A stretch of DNA of 64,000 nt from JBCFAY01 sp038562375 (lineage in GTDB: Bacteria; Bacillota; Clostridia; Christensenellales; CAG-138), in NCBI GenBank assembly GCA_038562375.1, contig JBCFAY010000005.1, positions 62,001 through 126,000 of the forward strand. The letters run 5' to 3'. A program made the position numbers and the translations under genes. Below are positions 42,703 through 51,823 of the stretch, in pieces. Each line of letters begins with the position of its first letter. The stretch's first letter is position 1. The notes below the pieces were generated by a model, which saw only the letters and a list, made by a program, of their open reading frames with translations, was not told where the DNA came from and did no database searches.

Positions 42703-43638
42703 ATGAAGGTTTTTTTCAGCGGGGGAGAAAACCCCTACGATCACCTGGCGCTTGAGGAGTGCCTGCTCGAAGAATATTCGGGCGGGGACTCCCTTTTGCT
42801 GTTATACAAAAACCGTGCGTCGGTCGTCGTCGGCTCGTTCCAGAATACCCATCGGGAGGTGCTCCAGACGTTTCTTGAGCAAAAGGGCATCGCTCTTGCG
42901 CGCCGCATCAGCGGCGGCGGCGCGGTGTATCACGACGGGGGGAACCTCTGCTGGTCCTTGATCGGCCCGCTTGCGGAAGCTTCGACGCTGGAGCTTAAGA
43001 ATCACCTTGCGCCCCTCGCCCAAGCCCTGAACAGCATGGGCATCCCGGCGGCGGCGAACGGGCGCAACGACCTGACGCTGTTTGGCAAGAAGATCTCGGG
43101 CAGCGCGGCCCGCATCCTGCGGGACAAGCTGCTCTTTCACGGCACGCTTCTCTACAGCGCGGACCTTAGCGCGCTCAGGGGCGCGCTCTGTACGGAACCA
43201 TGGGTCGCCAGCGCCAAGGGCAGCCCTTCGGTGAAAAGCCCGGTCGTCAACATCCGGGACGCGATGGGCCTGTCCGAGGATATCGACGGGTTTGCCCGCG
43301 AGTTTGCCGTTGCTCTTGCCGGGGACGCATACGAGCCTTTCGAGCCGAGCCCCGCCGTCCTTGCCGCGGCAGAGCGCCTCTGCGCACAGAAATACCAAAG
43401 CCGCGAGTGGATATACGGCCGCAATCCCCCCTGCGAGATGGCGCTGCCCGTTTACGCCCGGGGGAAGCGCCTTGTTCTTTCGCTTTGTCTCGAGCATGAG
43501 CGCGTAACGAGCGCGTCTTTCGACGCGCCGGATTTCGGCGGCGCGGAGGAAGCGCTCCTCGGCCTGTTCTTCGATCGGGCGGCGGTCTTTGAAGCGCTGG
43601 GCCGCCGGGGGATCGTTTTGGAGACGGAAGAGGAATAG
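42703..43638 (+). CDS. lplA: Lipoate-protein ligase A family protein
   Basis: A 311-residue protein of the biotin/lipoate ligase fold. Visible: RRISGGGAVYHD (lipoyl-AMP binding), NDLTLFGKKISGSA with the conserved lysine, and a C-terminal accessory domain starting near WIYGRNP. It attaches free lipoate to acceptor proteins such as GcvH or E2 subunits. The ATG at 42703 follows TTGAGGAG; codons before it are not family-like. It is 81 bases after the hydroxylase, with no terminator seen, and may be co-transcribed. Confidence 0.92.
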   Translation: MKVFFSGGENPYDHLALEECLLEEYSGGDSLLLLYKNRASVVVGSFQNTHREVLQTFLEQKGIALARRISGGGAVYHDGGNLCWSLIGPLAEASTLELKNHLAPLAQALNSMGIPAAANGRNDLTLFGKKISGSAARILRDKLLFHGTLLYSADLSALRGALCTEPWVASAKGSPSVKSPVVNIRDAMGLSEDIDGFAREFAVALAGDAYEPFEPSPAVLAAAERLCAQKYQSREWIYGRNPPCEMALPVYARGKRLVLSLCLEHERVTSASFDAPDFGGAEEALLGLFFDRAAVFEALGRRGIVLETEEE

Positions 43639-43828
43639 CGCCCCCGCGGGTTATTGCCGGGCGGGGATTTCCCCGGGAGGGTGCTTCGGCCGCACCGCCG
43701 GGCGCGGCGGTGCGCGGCCCGGCCGATTAAGGACGATATCATAAAACACGCGGACTCAAAGAGGATTCACAAAGAAAGAGTATCGATAGAAATGAACGGA
43801 CCGCCTGCGGCGAACGGGGCGGTCTGTG

Positions 43829-44038
43829 TTAGTCCGGGATATATTCGGCGATATCGGACAATTTGCAATCGAGGATTTTGCAGAGCGTATTCAGTGTGTT
43901 GGTAGAAACCGATTCGTTGTTCTGCAATCGCAGTATCGTTGAACCGCTGATCGCTTCCCCCTTGCCTTTATTTCTAAGCGTGTAGGTTGTCGCGCCCTTC
44001 CTTTTCAGCGTTTTCCAAAACGGAGCATATGAAATCAG
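43829..44038 (-). CDS. Small XRE-family repressor with a CTG start
   Basis: A 69-residue Cro/CI-like protein. With a normal start the family begins M-I-S-Y-x-P-F-W; here the codon at the Met position is CTG (reverse of 44036-44038), preceded at nine bases by AAGGAGTGA. No ATG, GTG or TTG start is available in frame before the conserved N-terminus. The helix-turn-helix is about 25-62, ending NTLCKILDCKLSDIAEY. ATT two codons upstream is an alternative start. The promoter overlaps that of the divergent small gene and contains a palindrome. The stop is followed by a GACCGCC/GGCGGTC hairpin (within 43797-43826). Its G+C is lower than its neighbours. Confidence 0.8.
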   Translation of the reverse strand: MISYAPFWKTLKRKGATTYTLRNKGKGEAISGSTILRLQNNESVSTNTLNTLCKILDCKLSDIAEYIPD

Positions 44039-44051
44039 AATAATTCACTCC

Positions 44052-44113
44052 TTTACTTCACTACAGTATGCTCTATAATGGACATGTGCCGTTATGCTCA
44101 ATATTGGGCATAA
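44052..44113. promoter_or_regulatory. Overlapping divergent promoters with a 22-bp operator palindrome
   Basis: Plus strand: TTTACT (44052-44057), 16 bases, TATAAT (44074-44079). Minus strand: TTGAGC (reverse of 44096-44101), 18 bases, TATAGA (reverse of 44072-44077). The two -10 boxes overlap. The palindrome at 44092-44113 (TTATGC..GCATAA around CAATATTG, 20 of 22 symmetric) covers the minus -35 box and lies just downstream of the plus start. A repressor bound here would block both. Confidence 0.75.
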
Positions 44114-44135
44114 AAAGAAAGGAGAGCAGGGTTTT

Positions 44136-44297
44136 ATGGATTATCAGAAGGCTTATCAAGTCTTGTTCAACGGTATCACCGACGCGATCATTGAGCTTGA
44201 GAAGGCGCTCGATAAAAGACCGGAAATGACGCGCGCGCAGACAATACTGCAGAGCGTGCAACTGCAAACGGAAGAACTGTATATCGAAGCCGAATAG
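44136..44297 (+). CDS. Small conserved hypothetical protein (phage-associated type)
   Basis: A 53-residue, helical, acidic protein starting MDYQKAYQVLFNGITDAI and ending QTEELYIEAE. Very similar short proteins are common in Firmicute prophages and mobile regions, with no known role. The ATG at 44136 follows AAAGGAG with about 10 bases; an ATG at 44094 lies inside the operator and has no ribosome site. It is divergent from the XRE repressor. Confidence 0.65.
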   Translation: MDYQKAYQVLFNGITDAIIELEKALDKRPEMTRAQTILQSVQLQTEELYIEAE

Positions 44298-44439
44298 CGC
44301 AGCGGAAAGCGCGCACAGCTTAAAAACCCTTAACCGGCAAGGGATCGGCGCGGCCGTCCCAACCAAAGCTCCGGAATTGCCTTATCGATGCATCGGCCTA
44401 AAAGCAGCCGCACAGGCGCCAAACAACAATACATCATAA

Positions 44440-44575
44440 AAATAAGCCGGCATTGCCCAATGCCATGCCGACCTGTATAAACTGCTTTCCTGCCCTGCGG
44501 GCAAGTCCTCCCGGGCGCGTCCGGCACGCCCGAGAGGCCGTTGAAACCGCCTTAACATAAATGTTTCTTGCGCTG
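44440..44575 (-). other. Structured non-coding stretch with its own terminator (possible small RNA)
   Basis: On the minus strand there is a CCTC-n-CGGGCG hairpin (44503-44535), GCCCGCAGGGC, and then GGCATTG/CAATGCC (44452-44467) inside a longer stem, followed by TTATTTTT. No protein is evident, and no clear promoter is seen. The remaining part of 44298-44440 shows nothing definite. Confidence 0.3.
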
Positions 44576-44591
44576 TCCCTTCCTTAAGGGC

Positions 44592-44616
44592 AAAAAGAAA
44601 GCGGCCATACGGCCGC
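44592..44616 (-). terminator. Terminator of the 77-residue protein gene
   Basis: The perfect inverted repeat GCGGCC-ATAC-GGCCGC (44601-44616) is followed on the minus strand by TTTCTTTTTG. Confidence 0.75.
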
Positions 44617-44635
44617 GCTGACGATCGCGGAGCGA

Positions 44636-44869
44636 TTATCCGCGAACCAGGAACTGGAGCAGCCGCGCCACATCCTCCGGCTCGGAAACGATCAGCTCCA
44701 CATCCGCGATGCGGGCATCCTTGAACATCTGCGTCAACGCGATATACTGGCAAAGCGTGGACTTGAGGTTGAGCCTGTCGCCTTCGCTGGTGATCAACTC
44801 TACGCGGCCCTTGCAGTCGTTGAGCACTTCAAAAAAGCGCTGGGGATTGTTGATGTTTTTGATCTTCAT
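44636..44869 (-). CDS. Conserved small protein of unknown function
   Basis: A 77-residue acidic protein beginning MKIKNINNPQRFFEVLNDCKG and ending in a DVARLLQFLVRG helix. It resembles a short protein widespread in Clostridia whose function is not established. GAGGAATAA precedes the ATG on the minus strand, and it has its own terminator, so it is a real single-gene unit. It is 70 bases downstream of the addA stop on the same strand. Confidence 0.7.
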   Translation of the reverse strand: MKIKNINNPQRFFEVLNDCKGRVELITSEGDRLNLKSTLCQYIALTQMFKDARIADVELIVSEPEDVARLLQFLVRG

Positions 44870-44939
44870 ATTTATTCCTCTTTTTCTCTATACTGCTTGA
44901 AATGTAGCATATACACAGGCGGCTGTCAAGTGGCCTCGG

Positions 44940-47900
44940 CTAGAGCACCCTGACGCTCGCGCCGACGCTGAGAAGATGGATATAACCCTCCTTCACAGGC
45001 AAGCCGCTCAGCCGGTTGAGCGAGCGCGCGTACAGCGCAAGCTGCTTTTCGTGTTTTGCGGCCGCCTGCTCGGGCGAAACGCCGGGGGGCACCGCGTCGG
45101 TCTTGTAATCGAGCAGCACCCATTCGTCGTCTTCCATAAAACAGCAGTCGATCACGCCCTGCAGCATCACGTTTTCGTCGCCGGAATAAGGGGGGCCGAG
45201 TTCGCTCGCGCGCGTGAGGATGTTGAATTCAAGCTCGCGCTCGGTGCGCGCTGATCCGAGCAGGCGCCTGCCCAGCGGCGAAGCGAAGAACGCCGCCACG
45301 TCGGGCGCGCTGATGGCGTTTGCCTGCGCTTCGCTCAGGAATCCCTTTTCGCGCAGCGTAGTAATTTCCTCCCGTACGCTCTGTTCCGTGTGCGCGCGAA
45401 GGGAGATGCGCTCGAACAAAAGGTGCGTGGCGCTGCCGCGATCGGCCGGGGCGAGAACCTGCCCTTCGAGGAAGGCGGGAGCTGCGAAGGAGGGCGCGCC
45501 CGGATGCGAGAGCGCGCTCACGCTGACCTTGGACGGGGTAAGCGTCGCGGCCTCGTCCGCATAGCGCCAGAAAAAGCGCTCCTCTATTTCCTCCGTGGGC
45601 GCCTGCCGGGCGTTTTGCGCCCACGCCGCATACGCTTCCTCGCTCAGTACCCCGGCGTTCGCGGGCGGCTTTAAGCCGGTGTGCAGGGAGATTTCGACGC
45701 ACCCATACCCGCCGCGCAGCGGAAGATGCAGCATTTCCCTAAGCGGGTTCCCGTCCGGTCCCGCCATCAGCGCGAGCAGGATCCACCCGAGGAAGCTGTT
45801 CTCCTGGGAGAGCCGAACCGGGTCGGGCGGCGCGGCGCGCTTTTGGATCATGTCCAAGAGGTTCTTCTCACAGCCGATGAGTATCAGCCGTTCCCGCGCG
45901 CGCGTCATGCCCACGTAGAGCACGCGCATCTCCTCGCTCAGCTGTTTCTTGAGCGCCTGCGCCTTGATGACCTGATAGTACATCGTGTCGACCCTTCGCC
46001 GGTCGAACAGGGCGCGCACGCCCAGGCCCAGTACCTCGTCCATCGCGAGGCGGGAGGCGGCGTCGCTGCGGTTGAATTTCTTCGCGAGGCCGCCGATGAC
46101 GACCACGGGGAACTCGAGTCCCTTGCTCTTGTGGATCGAGAGCACGCGCACCACGTCCATGCCCGCGGTCTGCGCCTCGCCGTAGGCGTCGTTTCGTTTG
46201 GCGCGCTCCATGAAGCGCAGAAAGCCCGAGAGCGTGCGCGAGCGCCCCTGTTCGAACGCGCGTGCGCGGTTCATCAGCTCGTCGAGGTTCGCCCGGCGCG
46301 CGGCTCCGCCGGGGAGCGCGCCCGCGAAGTGATAGTATCCCGTGTCGTCGAGCAGCCGCCCGATCAGCTCCTCGAGGCGGTACAGGCCCGCGTCGGCGCG
46401 GTAGCGCCCGATCCGCTCGAGGAACGCCCCGCACTTTTTCCCGAGCGGCGAATCGGCCTGCGCCAAAGCGCGCAGCGCCTCGAAAAAGCTCCCGTCGGGT
46501 TGATGGAGGCGAAGCTCGGTCAGCTCCCCGATGGAGAATCCGCCGATCGGCGAGCGCAGTATGCTCAACAGAGGAATGTCCTCCCTGCCGTTGTCGATCA
46601 GCTTTAAAAGGTTTAAAAATACCGCGACCTCGATCGCGTCGAAATACCCGCCGGTTAATTCCGCGTACGCGGGGATGCCCTCGAGCGCGAGCATCTGGGT
46701 ATAGGTGAGCGCGGTATTGCGCGTGGAGCGCAGCAGTACGGCGAAATCGCCGTAGCGGTAATCGCGCTGTGCGTTGAGCTTCGCGTCGAAGAGCTTTTCG
46801 CCCTGCATGATCTCGCGGATGCGCTGCGCGGCGAGCAGCGCTTCAAGCTCCGCCGCCTCCATCGCCTCGGTCGCGCCTCCCTCGGCATCGGCGTCCTCCT
46901 CGGCGAACGGCTCGGGCGCGCGCTCGATCAGGTGCAGCTCGACCGCGCCGTCGCCCTCGCACCGGCCCATCCTGAGCCGCTCGTCCTCGCCGTAGTCGAT
47001 TTCGCCGAGCCGCTCGCTCATGATCGAGCCGAACACGTCGTTGACCGCGTCGATCACCGCGCGCGCGCTTCGAAAGTTTGTGTTGAGGTCGATGCGTTTT
47101 CCGCCCTCGCCCCTGCCGTAGTCCCGGTGTTTTTCCAGGAACAGCCCGGGGTCGGCGAGGCGGAAGCGGTAGATCGACTGCTTGACGTCCCCGACCAGAA
47201 ACAGGTTGTTCTCGCGGCGGATGCGCGCGAGTACGGCCTCCTGCACGCGGTTGGTGTCCTGATATTCGTCGACGAAGATGTGATCGAATTTCTTGCGGTA
47301 CTCCTCGGCGATGACCGGATTCGAAAGCGTCCTGAGCGTCAGGTGCTCGAGGTCCGCGAAATCGACGAAGCCCTCCTCGCCCTTGCGCCTGAAGTAGAGC
47401 GCGTCGAAGTCCGCGATGAGCGAGGTCAGCGCGTACAGCGCGGGCAAAAGCCTTGCAAGGAGCGCGGCCTCCTCGCCCGGTGAGCGGGAAAAGAGCCTCG
47501 CATGCCGCTCGCGCAGCAGTTTTTTGAAGGCGTCGCGCTGCGCCTTGATCTGTGTTTTCCTCGCCTCGCCGTAGTCGCGCGGGAACGTCAGCCGCCCGAA
47601 TTCGAATGCGTTCAGCCGCGCGCGGTAGTCGCGCTCGGTCTTAGATAGAGCGAGCGCTCGCGCTCGCGTCAGCTCGTCGGAGAGCACAATGCGCACGGCG
47701 GGCGAGTCCTCCTCGTCGAGCGTCTGCTGCATGGACTCGGCGTAATAGCGCGCGTCATCGCGCGCGTCAAGCAGCCGTATTTGCGCGGGCAGGGAGCGTT
47801 CGATCCCTGCAGCGTCAAGCCCGTACTGCGCTACGGCGCGCTTAAGCCACTGTATCGGCTCAGGCTGCGCGCGCATAAACTCGTAGATCTTCTCTACCCA

Positions 47901-48401
47901 GCTTATGAGCTCCTCCTCGGAGCCGGTCAGTTCAACGAGCGACAAAAACCCGGCGTCGCCCTGCTCGAAGCGCTCTTCCAAAAGCTCGTCGAGCGCGTCG
48001 CCGAACACCACGTCGGCCTCGATGTCGTCCGCGAGCCGGAACGCCGGGTCGAGCTCCGCCTCGTGGAAATGGCGGCGCAGCACGTGCATGCAAAACGAAT
48101 GCAGCGTCGAGATATTCGCCCGCCCCGTTTTTTGCGCCTGTTCGTGCAGCCGCTTGGCGTCCTGCGGGTTTTCCGCCTCCTGCGCCGCGCGGAGGAGCGC
48201 CGATTGGATGCGCTTTCGCATCTCGTCCGCCGCCGCGTTTGTAAACGTAACAACGAGCATCTTTTCAAGATCCGCGCCCTCGCGCACCAGGGCGACGATG
48301 CGCTCGGTGAGCACCGCGGTCTTTCCCGAACCTGCGGCCGCCGCCACGAGCAGGTTGCCCTGCTCGCGGATCGCGCGCTGTTGCTGCGGCGTAAAATCCA
48401 T
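44940..48401 (-). CDS. addA: ATP-dependent helicase/nuclease subunit A
   Basis: AddA is the helicase-nuclease of the AddAB complex that processes double-strand breaks for RecA. The 1153-residue protein starts MDFTPQQQRAI with Walker A AGSGKT at 23-28, has UvrD-type motifs (FVDEYQDTNRVQ, VGDVKQSIYRFR, VRVLSIHKSKGLEFP) and a C-terminal RecB-type nuclease domain with LLDYKTD near 1095-1100. The ATG at 48401 follows AGGAGGAAACGC; an earlier ATG 18 codons up is not family-like. It lies 101 bases after addB in the thpR-addB-addA order. Confidence 0.95.
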   Translation of the reverse strand: MDFTPQQQRAIREQGNLLVAAAAGSGKTAVLTERIVALVREGADLEKMLVVTFTNAAADEMRKRIQSALLRAAQEAENPQDAKRLHEQAQKTGRANISTLHSFCMHVLRRHFHEAELDPAFRLADDIEADVVFGDALDELLEERFEQGDAGFLSLVELTGSEEELISWVEKIYEFMRAQPEPIQWLKRAVAQYGLDAAGIERSLPAQIRLLDARDDARYYAESMQQTLDEEDSPAVRIVLSDELTRARALALSKTERDYRARLNAFEFGRLTFPRDYGEARKTQIKAQRDAFKKLLRERHARLFSRSPGEEAALLARLLPALYALTSLIADFDALYFRRKGEEGFVDFADLEHLTLRTLSNPVIAEEYRKKFDHIFVDEYQDTNRVQEAVLARIRRENNLFLVGDVKQSIYRFRLADPGLFLEKHRDYGRGEGGKRIDLNTNFRSARAVIDAVNDVFGSIMSERLGEIDYGEDERLRMGRCEGDGAVELHLIERAPEPFAEEDADAEGGATEAMEAAELEALLAAQRIREIMQGEKLFDAKLNAQRDYRYGDFAVLLRSTRNTALTYTQMLALEGIPAYAELTGGYFDAIEVAVFLNLLKLIDNGREDIPLLSILRSPIGGFSIGELTELRLHQPDGSFFEALRALAQADSPLGKKCGAFLERIGRYRADAGLYRLEELIGRLLDDTGYYHFAGALPGGAARRANLDELMNRARAFEQGRSRTLSGFLRFMERAKRNDAYGEAQTAGMDVVRVLSIHKSKGLEFPVVVIGGLAKKFNRSDAASRLAMDEVLGLGVRALFDRRRVDTMYYQVIKAQALKKQLSEEMRVLYVGMTRARERLILIGCEKNLLDMIQKRAAPPDPVRLSQENSFLGWILLALMAGPDGNPLREMLHLPLRGGYGCVEISLHTGLKPPANAGVLSEEAYAAWAQNARQAPTEEIEERFFWRYADEAATLTPSKVSVSALSHPGAPSFAAPAFLEGQVLAPADRGSATHLLFERISLRAHTEQSVREEITTLREKGFLSEAQANAISAPDVAAFFASPLGRRLLGSARTERELEFNILTRASELGPPYSGDENVMLQGVIDCCFMEDDEWVLLDYKTDAVPPGVSPEQAAAKHEKQLALYARSLNRLSGLPVKEGYIHLLSVGASVRVL

Positions 48402-48502
48402 GCGTTTCCTCCTGAAAAGAAAGGGTATGCAGCTATCGCCGCGCAATCGGCACATCGATATTCAGCCGCGGCATAGGGCTGCGGCTGCCGGCCCTTCGGC
48501 GG

Positions 48503-51500
48503 TTACTCTTTGGGTTCATCCTGTCCGATCAATTCAAAAAACGCCTCCTGCTTGAGCGGCGAAAGGCTGCGGAAACGGCAGCCGGGGAGCGCCTGATCGA
48601 AGCAGCAGACGCCCGCGTGCTCGCAGTGGGCGCACGCGGTGCGCCGGCCGCGCCGATAGGGCGAAACCTCCGCCCGTCCCGTGAGGAGCGCGTTTACGGT
48701 GTCGGCGGCCTTTCTTTGCGCAAAGCGCGTCAGCGAGGTAAGCTCCGCGTCCGTCGCGCGGCGCGGCGATAACACCTTCGAATCCCTGCCGCCCGATTCC
48801 CGGTCGGCGGCGTTCAATACGCCCGCGTCGTCGAGCGATACGCCGTCGAGCCGGTATTCTTTGAGCAGCTTGTCCTCCTGTTCGCCCTCGTCGACAACGG
48901 GTTCCTTTACGCCGAGATAGTACATGCCCGCCGCGCGCGCGCCGCCATACCCCTGCATCGCGGCGGCGAGATAGAGCGGCAGCTGGAGGCGGATGCCCGC
49001 GTACAGCTCCGCAAAGTCGAAATCCGTGCCCGTGCCGCGCTTGTAGTCAACTACGCGCAGGCAGGGCGCGTTTTTTCCGTCGTCGTATAAATCGATCCGG
49101 TCAATCTTGCCGACGAGCCGCACGGTCCTGCCCGCCGGTCCGCAAAGCTCGATCGGCTTGAGCGCGCCGTCCTCCGCGAAGGCGACCTCGCAGGCGACGG
49201 GCAGGAATTCGCCCATCGCGATCTGGCGTACCATCGCGAACGCGGTCGCCTTGAGCGTGCGCACCATGCGCCTGCCGCGCGCGCGCAGGCGCTCGCTTTG
49301 TTCGAGTATGCCGCCGTTGTGCTCGAGGAGCAGGCCGGGCGCGATCTGATCTACGAGGGCGTCCACCGTCGCCGCGTCGAGCTCCGAAAAGGGGATCCCG
49401 CGCCGGAGGATGAGCTTGACGAGCGCATCGAGCGCGCTGTGGTAGAAACTGCCCTCGTCGAGCGGCCGCTCCCGATACTCTTGGCGCGGCCTGGCGCATA
49501 TGCCGTACTCGACAAGATGCCTGAAAGGGCACGCGTTAAAGAGCTCAAGGCGCGACGCGCTCGTATGATCGGGATAAAGGCTCTGCGCGAGCGCCGAGGG
49601 CACGCTCGCGCCTGCCGGGTCGTAATAGAGCGCGCTCTCGAGCAAAAACAGGGTTTGCTTCGCCTGCGGGGCGCGCGCGAAATAGGCGTAGAGCTTTTCC
49701 AAAGGCTCGCTTGTCCGCCCGGTATCCGCGAAGCGCCTTAGGGCGCGCGCGAGCAGCCCGGCCGAAGCGTTTTGGGAGCACAGCGACTCGAGTTGAAGCT
49801 CCGCGCCGATATCGCTTGAAAGCTGAACGGACGGGAAGATCGCCCTGATGCGGTCGAGAAGCTCGCTCGGCAGGCTCTGGCGGCCGTCGAGGCTGAGCGG
49901 ATAGCTCAGGTACAGCAGCTCCGTGGGCCTGGAGAGCGCGCGGTAAAGCTCGAACGTGTCGATCATCGTGTTTACGTCGCTGCCGCCCCAGACGTTCAGG
50001 CCGAGGGCGGAGAGGCACGCAAGCTCCGAATCGTCGATCACGGAATCGTCGTGGTGATGGCGCGGGAGCACGCCTTCCGCCGCGCCGAGCACGAACAGCG
50101 CGCGCACCGCGCGCGCGCGCGTCCTCGAAAGGTTCCCAAGCAGCACCTGATCCGTGGTGGTGGGGATAATCCCGGCCTCGTAGGCGGCCATGCCCTCCTC
50201 GAGCATCGCAAGGTACTTTGAAAGCGGGATCGCATCGTCCCCGACGATGGTGTAAAGCTGATCCAAAAGTTCGATCAGAAGGTTGTAGATCTGCGCGTTC
50301 TCGTCCGCAAGCTCAAGGCGCTGTTCTTCCCTGAGCGCTTCGACGCGCTTTTGCAATTGCCCTGCGACGTCGAGCCTGACGAGGTATTCGTACAGCGCGC
50401 GGGTCTTTTCCCGGGCGCTCTTGGCGCGAAGCCCCTCGCGCAGCGGAAGAAGCGCATCCATCACAATCGTGCGGGCCTCCTCGGCGGCTTGGCGTTCGCC
50501 CTCCTCGCCGCGCTCGAAGGGGCGAAGCAGCATCGACCCCTGCAGCCCAAAGCGCAGCATATAGTTTTCGAGCGCGTCGGCCTGATCGTCCGCAAGCCTA
50601 CACAGGCCGCTCTTGATGAGGTCGAGAAAGTCGCTGCGGAAGAACCCGCGCTCGGCGCAGCGCAGGGCGCTGACCATCAGCACCGCGGCCGGATGCCCCT
50701 GCAGCGGGCGGCCCGCGTCCAGAAACAGCGGGATGCCGTGGTTTAAAAACGCGCGCCGTACCGGCAGGGCGTAGCGGCCAAGATCGGCGCACAATACGGC
50801 CATGTCCCGGTAGCGCACGCCCTCGCGCGCGGCGCGGGAAACCGCGCAGGCGAGCGCCTCGACCTCGGCGGAGACGCTGCTCGCGGCGAAGACGCGGATG
50901 CCCGAAGCGTCGCCTTCATACGGGCGGGCGGGGTAGGCGAACAGCTCGCGCTCGAGATGCTCTAGCGCGGGTTCCTTTTGCCGCTCGCCGGGATCGCGCG
51001 CCCGCTCAAGGTCCGCCGCGTTTTTGACCGCGACCTTGCAGCCTTTTTCCCGCGCGAGCGCAAGGAGCTTTACAAAAGCGCGCGACTCCGGCGCGAAGAC
51101 CGAACCGTCCCGCGCGTTCGGATCGGGATCGAGGCAGATGCAGATGCAGATCGAGCGCGCGTGCTCCATGAGCGCGCCGATCACGCCGGTCAGCTCCGCC
51201 GCAAAGATATCGAATTCGTCCAAAAAGTAGTCGCGGTCCGCAAAGGTCGATTGCCCGAAGCGCGCGGTCAGCTCGTGCAGGGCGTCCTCCCCGTCGAGAT
51301 ACCCCGGCGCGAGCAGCGCCTCGGTGCGCTCGAACAAAAGCGCGAGGTCGAGGAGCTTATCGCGCAGTGGCTCGGCTTCGCCGAGCCTTTCCGCGGCCTC
51401 GAAGAGCGTCTCGGGCCCGATGGAAAACCGCTTGCACAGCGAGAACAGCTCGTCGCACTTGAGCGCGAAGCCCGGCCGCTCGGCGACCGGCCCGAACGCC

Positions 51501-51814
51501 TTGAGTTCGCCCGCGTGTTCGCGGATGCACCGGCGGATCAGCATGCGCCTGCCCTCGCGCGAGAGCAGCGCGCCCCGGCACCCGGTCTCGCGCAGCACGC
51601 GCGCGGCGAGCGTCGAGAACGAAAGCACCTGAACGCCCAAAAGCCCGCCGCCCATCGCCCGCGCGAGCTCGCGTTCGCTTTCGAACGTGAACTGCTCGGG
51701 GACGACGAGCACGGGGCGCTCTTTGGCCCGGATCCTTTGGCGGATCAGCTCCCGGGCGGCCCGGCTCTTTCCAGCTCCGGCCCTGCCCGATATAAACGTA
51801 ACGTCGGCAGGCAT
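48503..51814 (-). CDS. addB: ATP-dependent helicase/nuclease subunit B
   Basis: Second subunit of AddAB, with an inactive helicase-like half that recognises Chi and a C-terminal nuclease. The 1103-residue protein has GRAGAGKS at 10-17. The Fe-S cluster cysteines of AddB are present: one in FNACPFRHL near 763 and a CAHCEHAGVCC group near 1060-1070. AAGGAGC precedes the ATG. The thpR stop is nine bases upstream, so the genes are co-transcribed. Confidence 0.95.
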   Translation of the reverse strand: MPADVTFISGRAGAGKSRAARELIRQRIRAKERPVLVVPEQFTFESERELARAMGGGLLGVQVLSFSTLAARVLRETGCRGALLSREGRRMLIRRCIREHAGELKAFGPVAERPGFALKCDELFSLCKRFSIGPETLFEAAERLGEAEPLRDKLLDLALLFERTEALLAPGYLDGEDALHELTARFGQSTFADRDYFLDEFDIFAAELTGVIGALMEHARSICICICLDPDPNARDGSVFAPESRAFVKLLALAREKGCKVAVKNAADLERARDPGERQKEPALEHLERELFAYPARPYEGDASGIRVFAASSVSAEVEALACAVSRAAREGVRYRDMAVLCADLGRYALPVRRAFLNHGIPLFLDAGRPLQGHPAAVLMVSALRCAERGFFRSDFLDLIKSGLCRLADDQADALENYMLRFGLQGSMLLRPFERGEEGERQAAEEARTIVMDALLPLREGLRAKSAREKTRALYEYLVRLDVAGQLQKRVEALREEQRLELADENAQIYNLLIELLDQLYTIVGDDAIPLSKYLAMLEEGMAAYEAGIIPTTTDQVLLGNLSRTRARAVRALFVLGAAEGVLPRHHHDDSVIDDSELACLSALGLNVWGGSDVNTMIDTFELYRALSRPTELLYLSYPLSLDGRQSLPSELLDRIRAIFPSVQLSSDIGAELQLESLCSQNASAGLLARALRRFADTGRTSEPLEKLYAYFARAPQAKQTLFLLESALYYDPAGASVPSALAQSLYPDHTSASRLELFNACPFRHLVEYGICARPRQEYRERPLDEGSFYHSALDALVKLILRRGIPFSELDAATVDALVDQIAPGLLLEHNGGILEQSERLRARGRRMVRTLKATAFAMVRQIAMGEFLPVACEVAFAEDGALKPIELCGPAGRTVRLVGKIDRIDLYDDGKNAPCLRVVDYKRGTGTDFDFAELYAGIRLQLPLYLAAAMQGYGGARAAGMYYLGVKEPVVDEGEQEDKLLKEYRLDGVSLDDAGVLNAADRESGGRDSKVLSPRRATDAELTSLTRFAQRKAADTVNALLTGRAEVSPYRRGRRTACAHCEHAGVCCFDQALPGCRFRSLSPLKQEAFFELIGQDEPKE

Positions 51815-51823
51815 CGCGGCTCC

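Noticed and set aside
40963..42744. Minus-strand open frame of nearly 600 codons opposite the molybdenum hydroxylase
   Set aside because: Antisense to a well conserved gene, no domain, no ribosome site; composition artefact. The same applies to the long minus frames at 14617-16167, 33297-34742, 37867-39261 and 60133-61914.
44440..44575. SRP RNA or 6S RNA
   Set aside because: An AGGAAAGCAG string hinted at SRP RNA, but the conserved tetraloop stem and asymmetric loop are missing and the overall fold does not fit either RNA.
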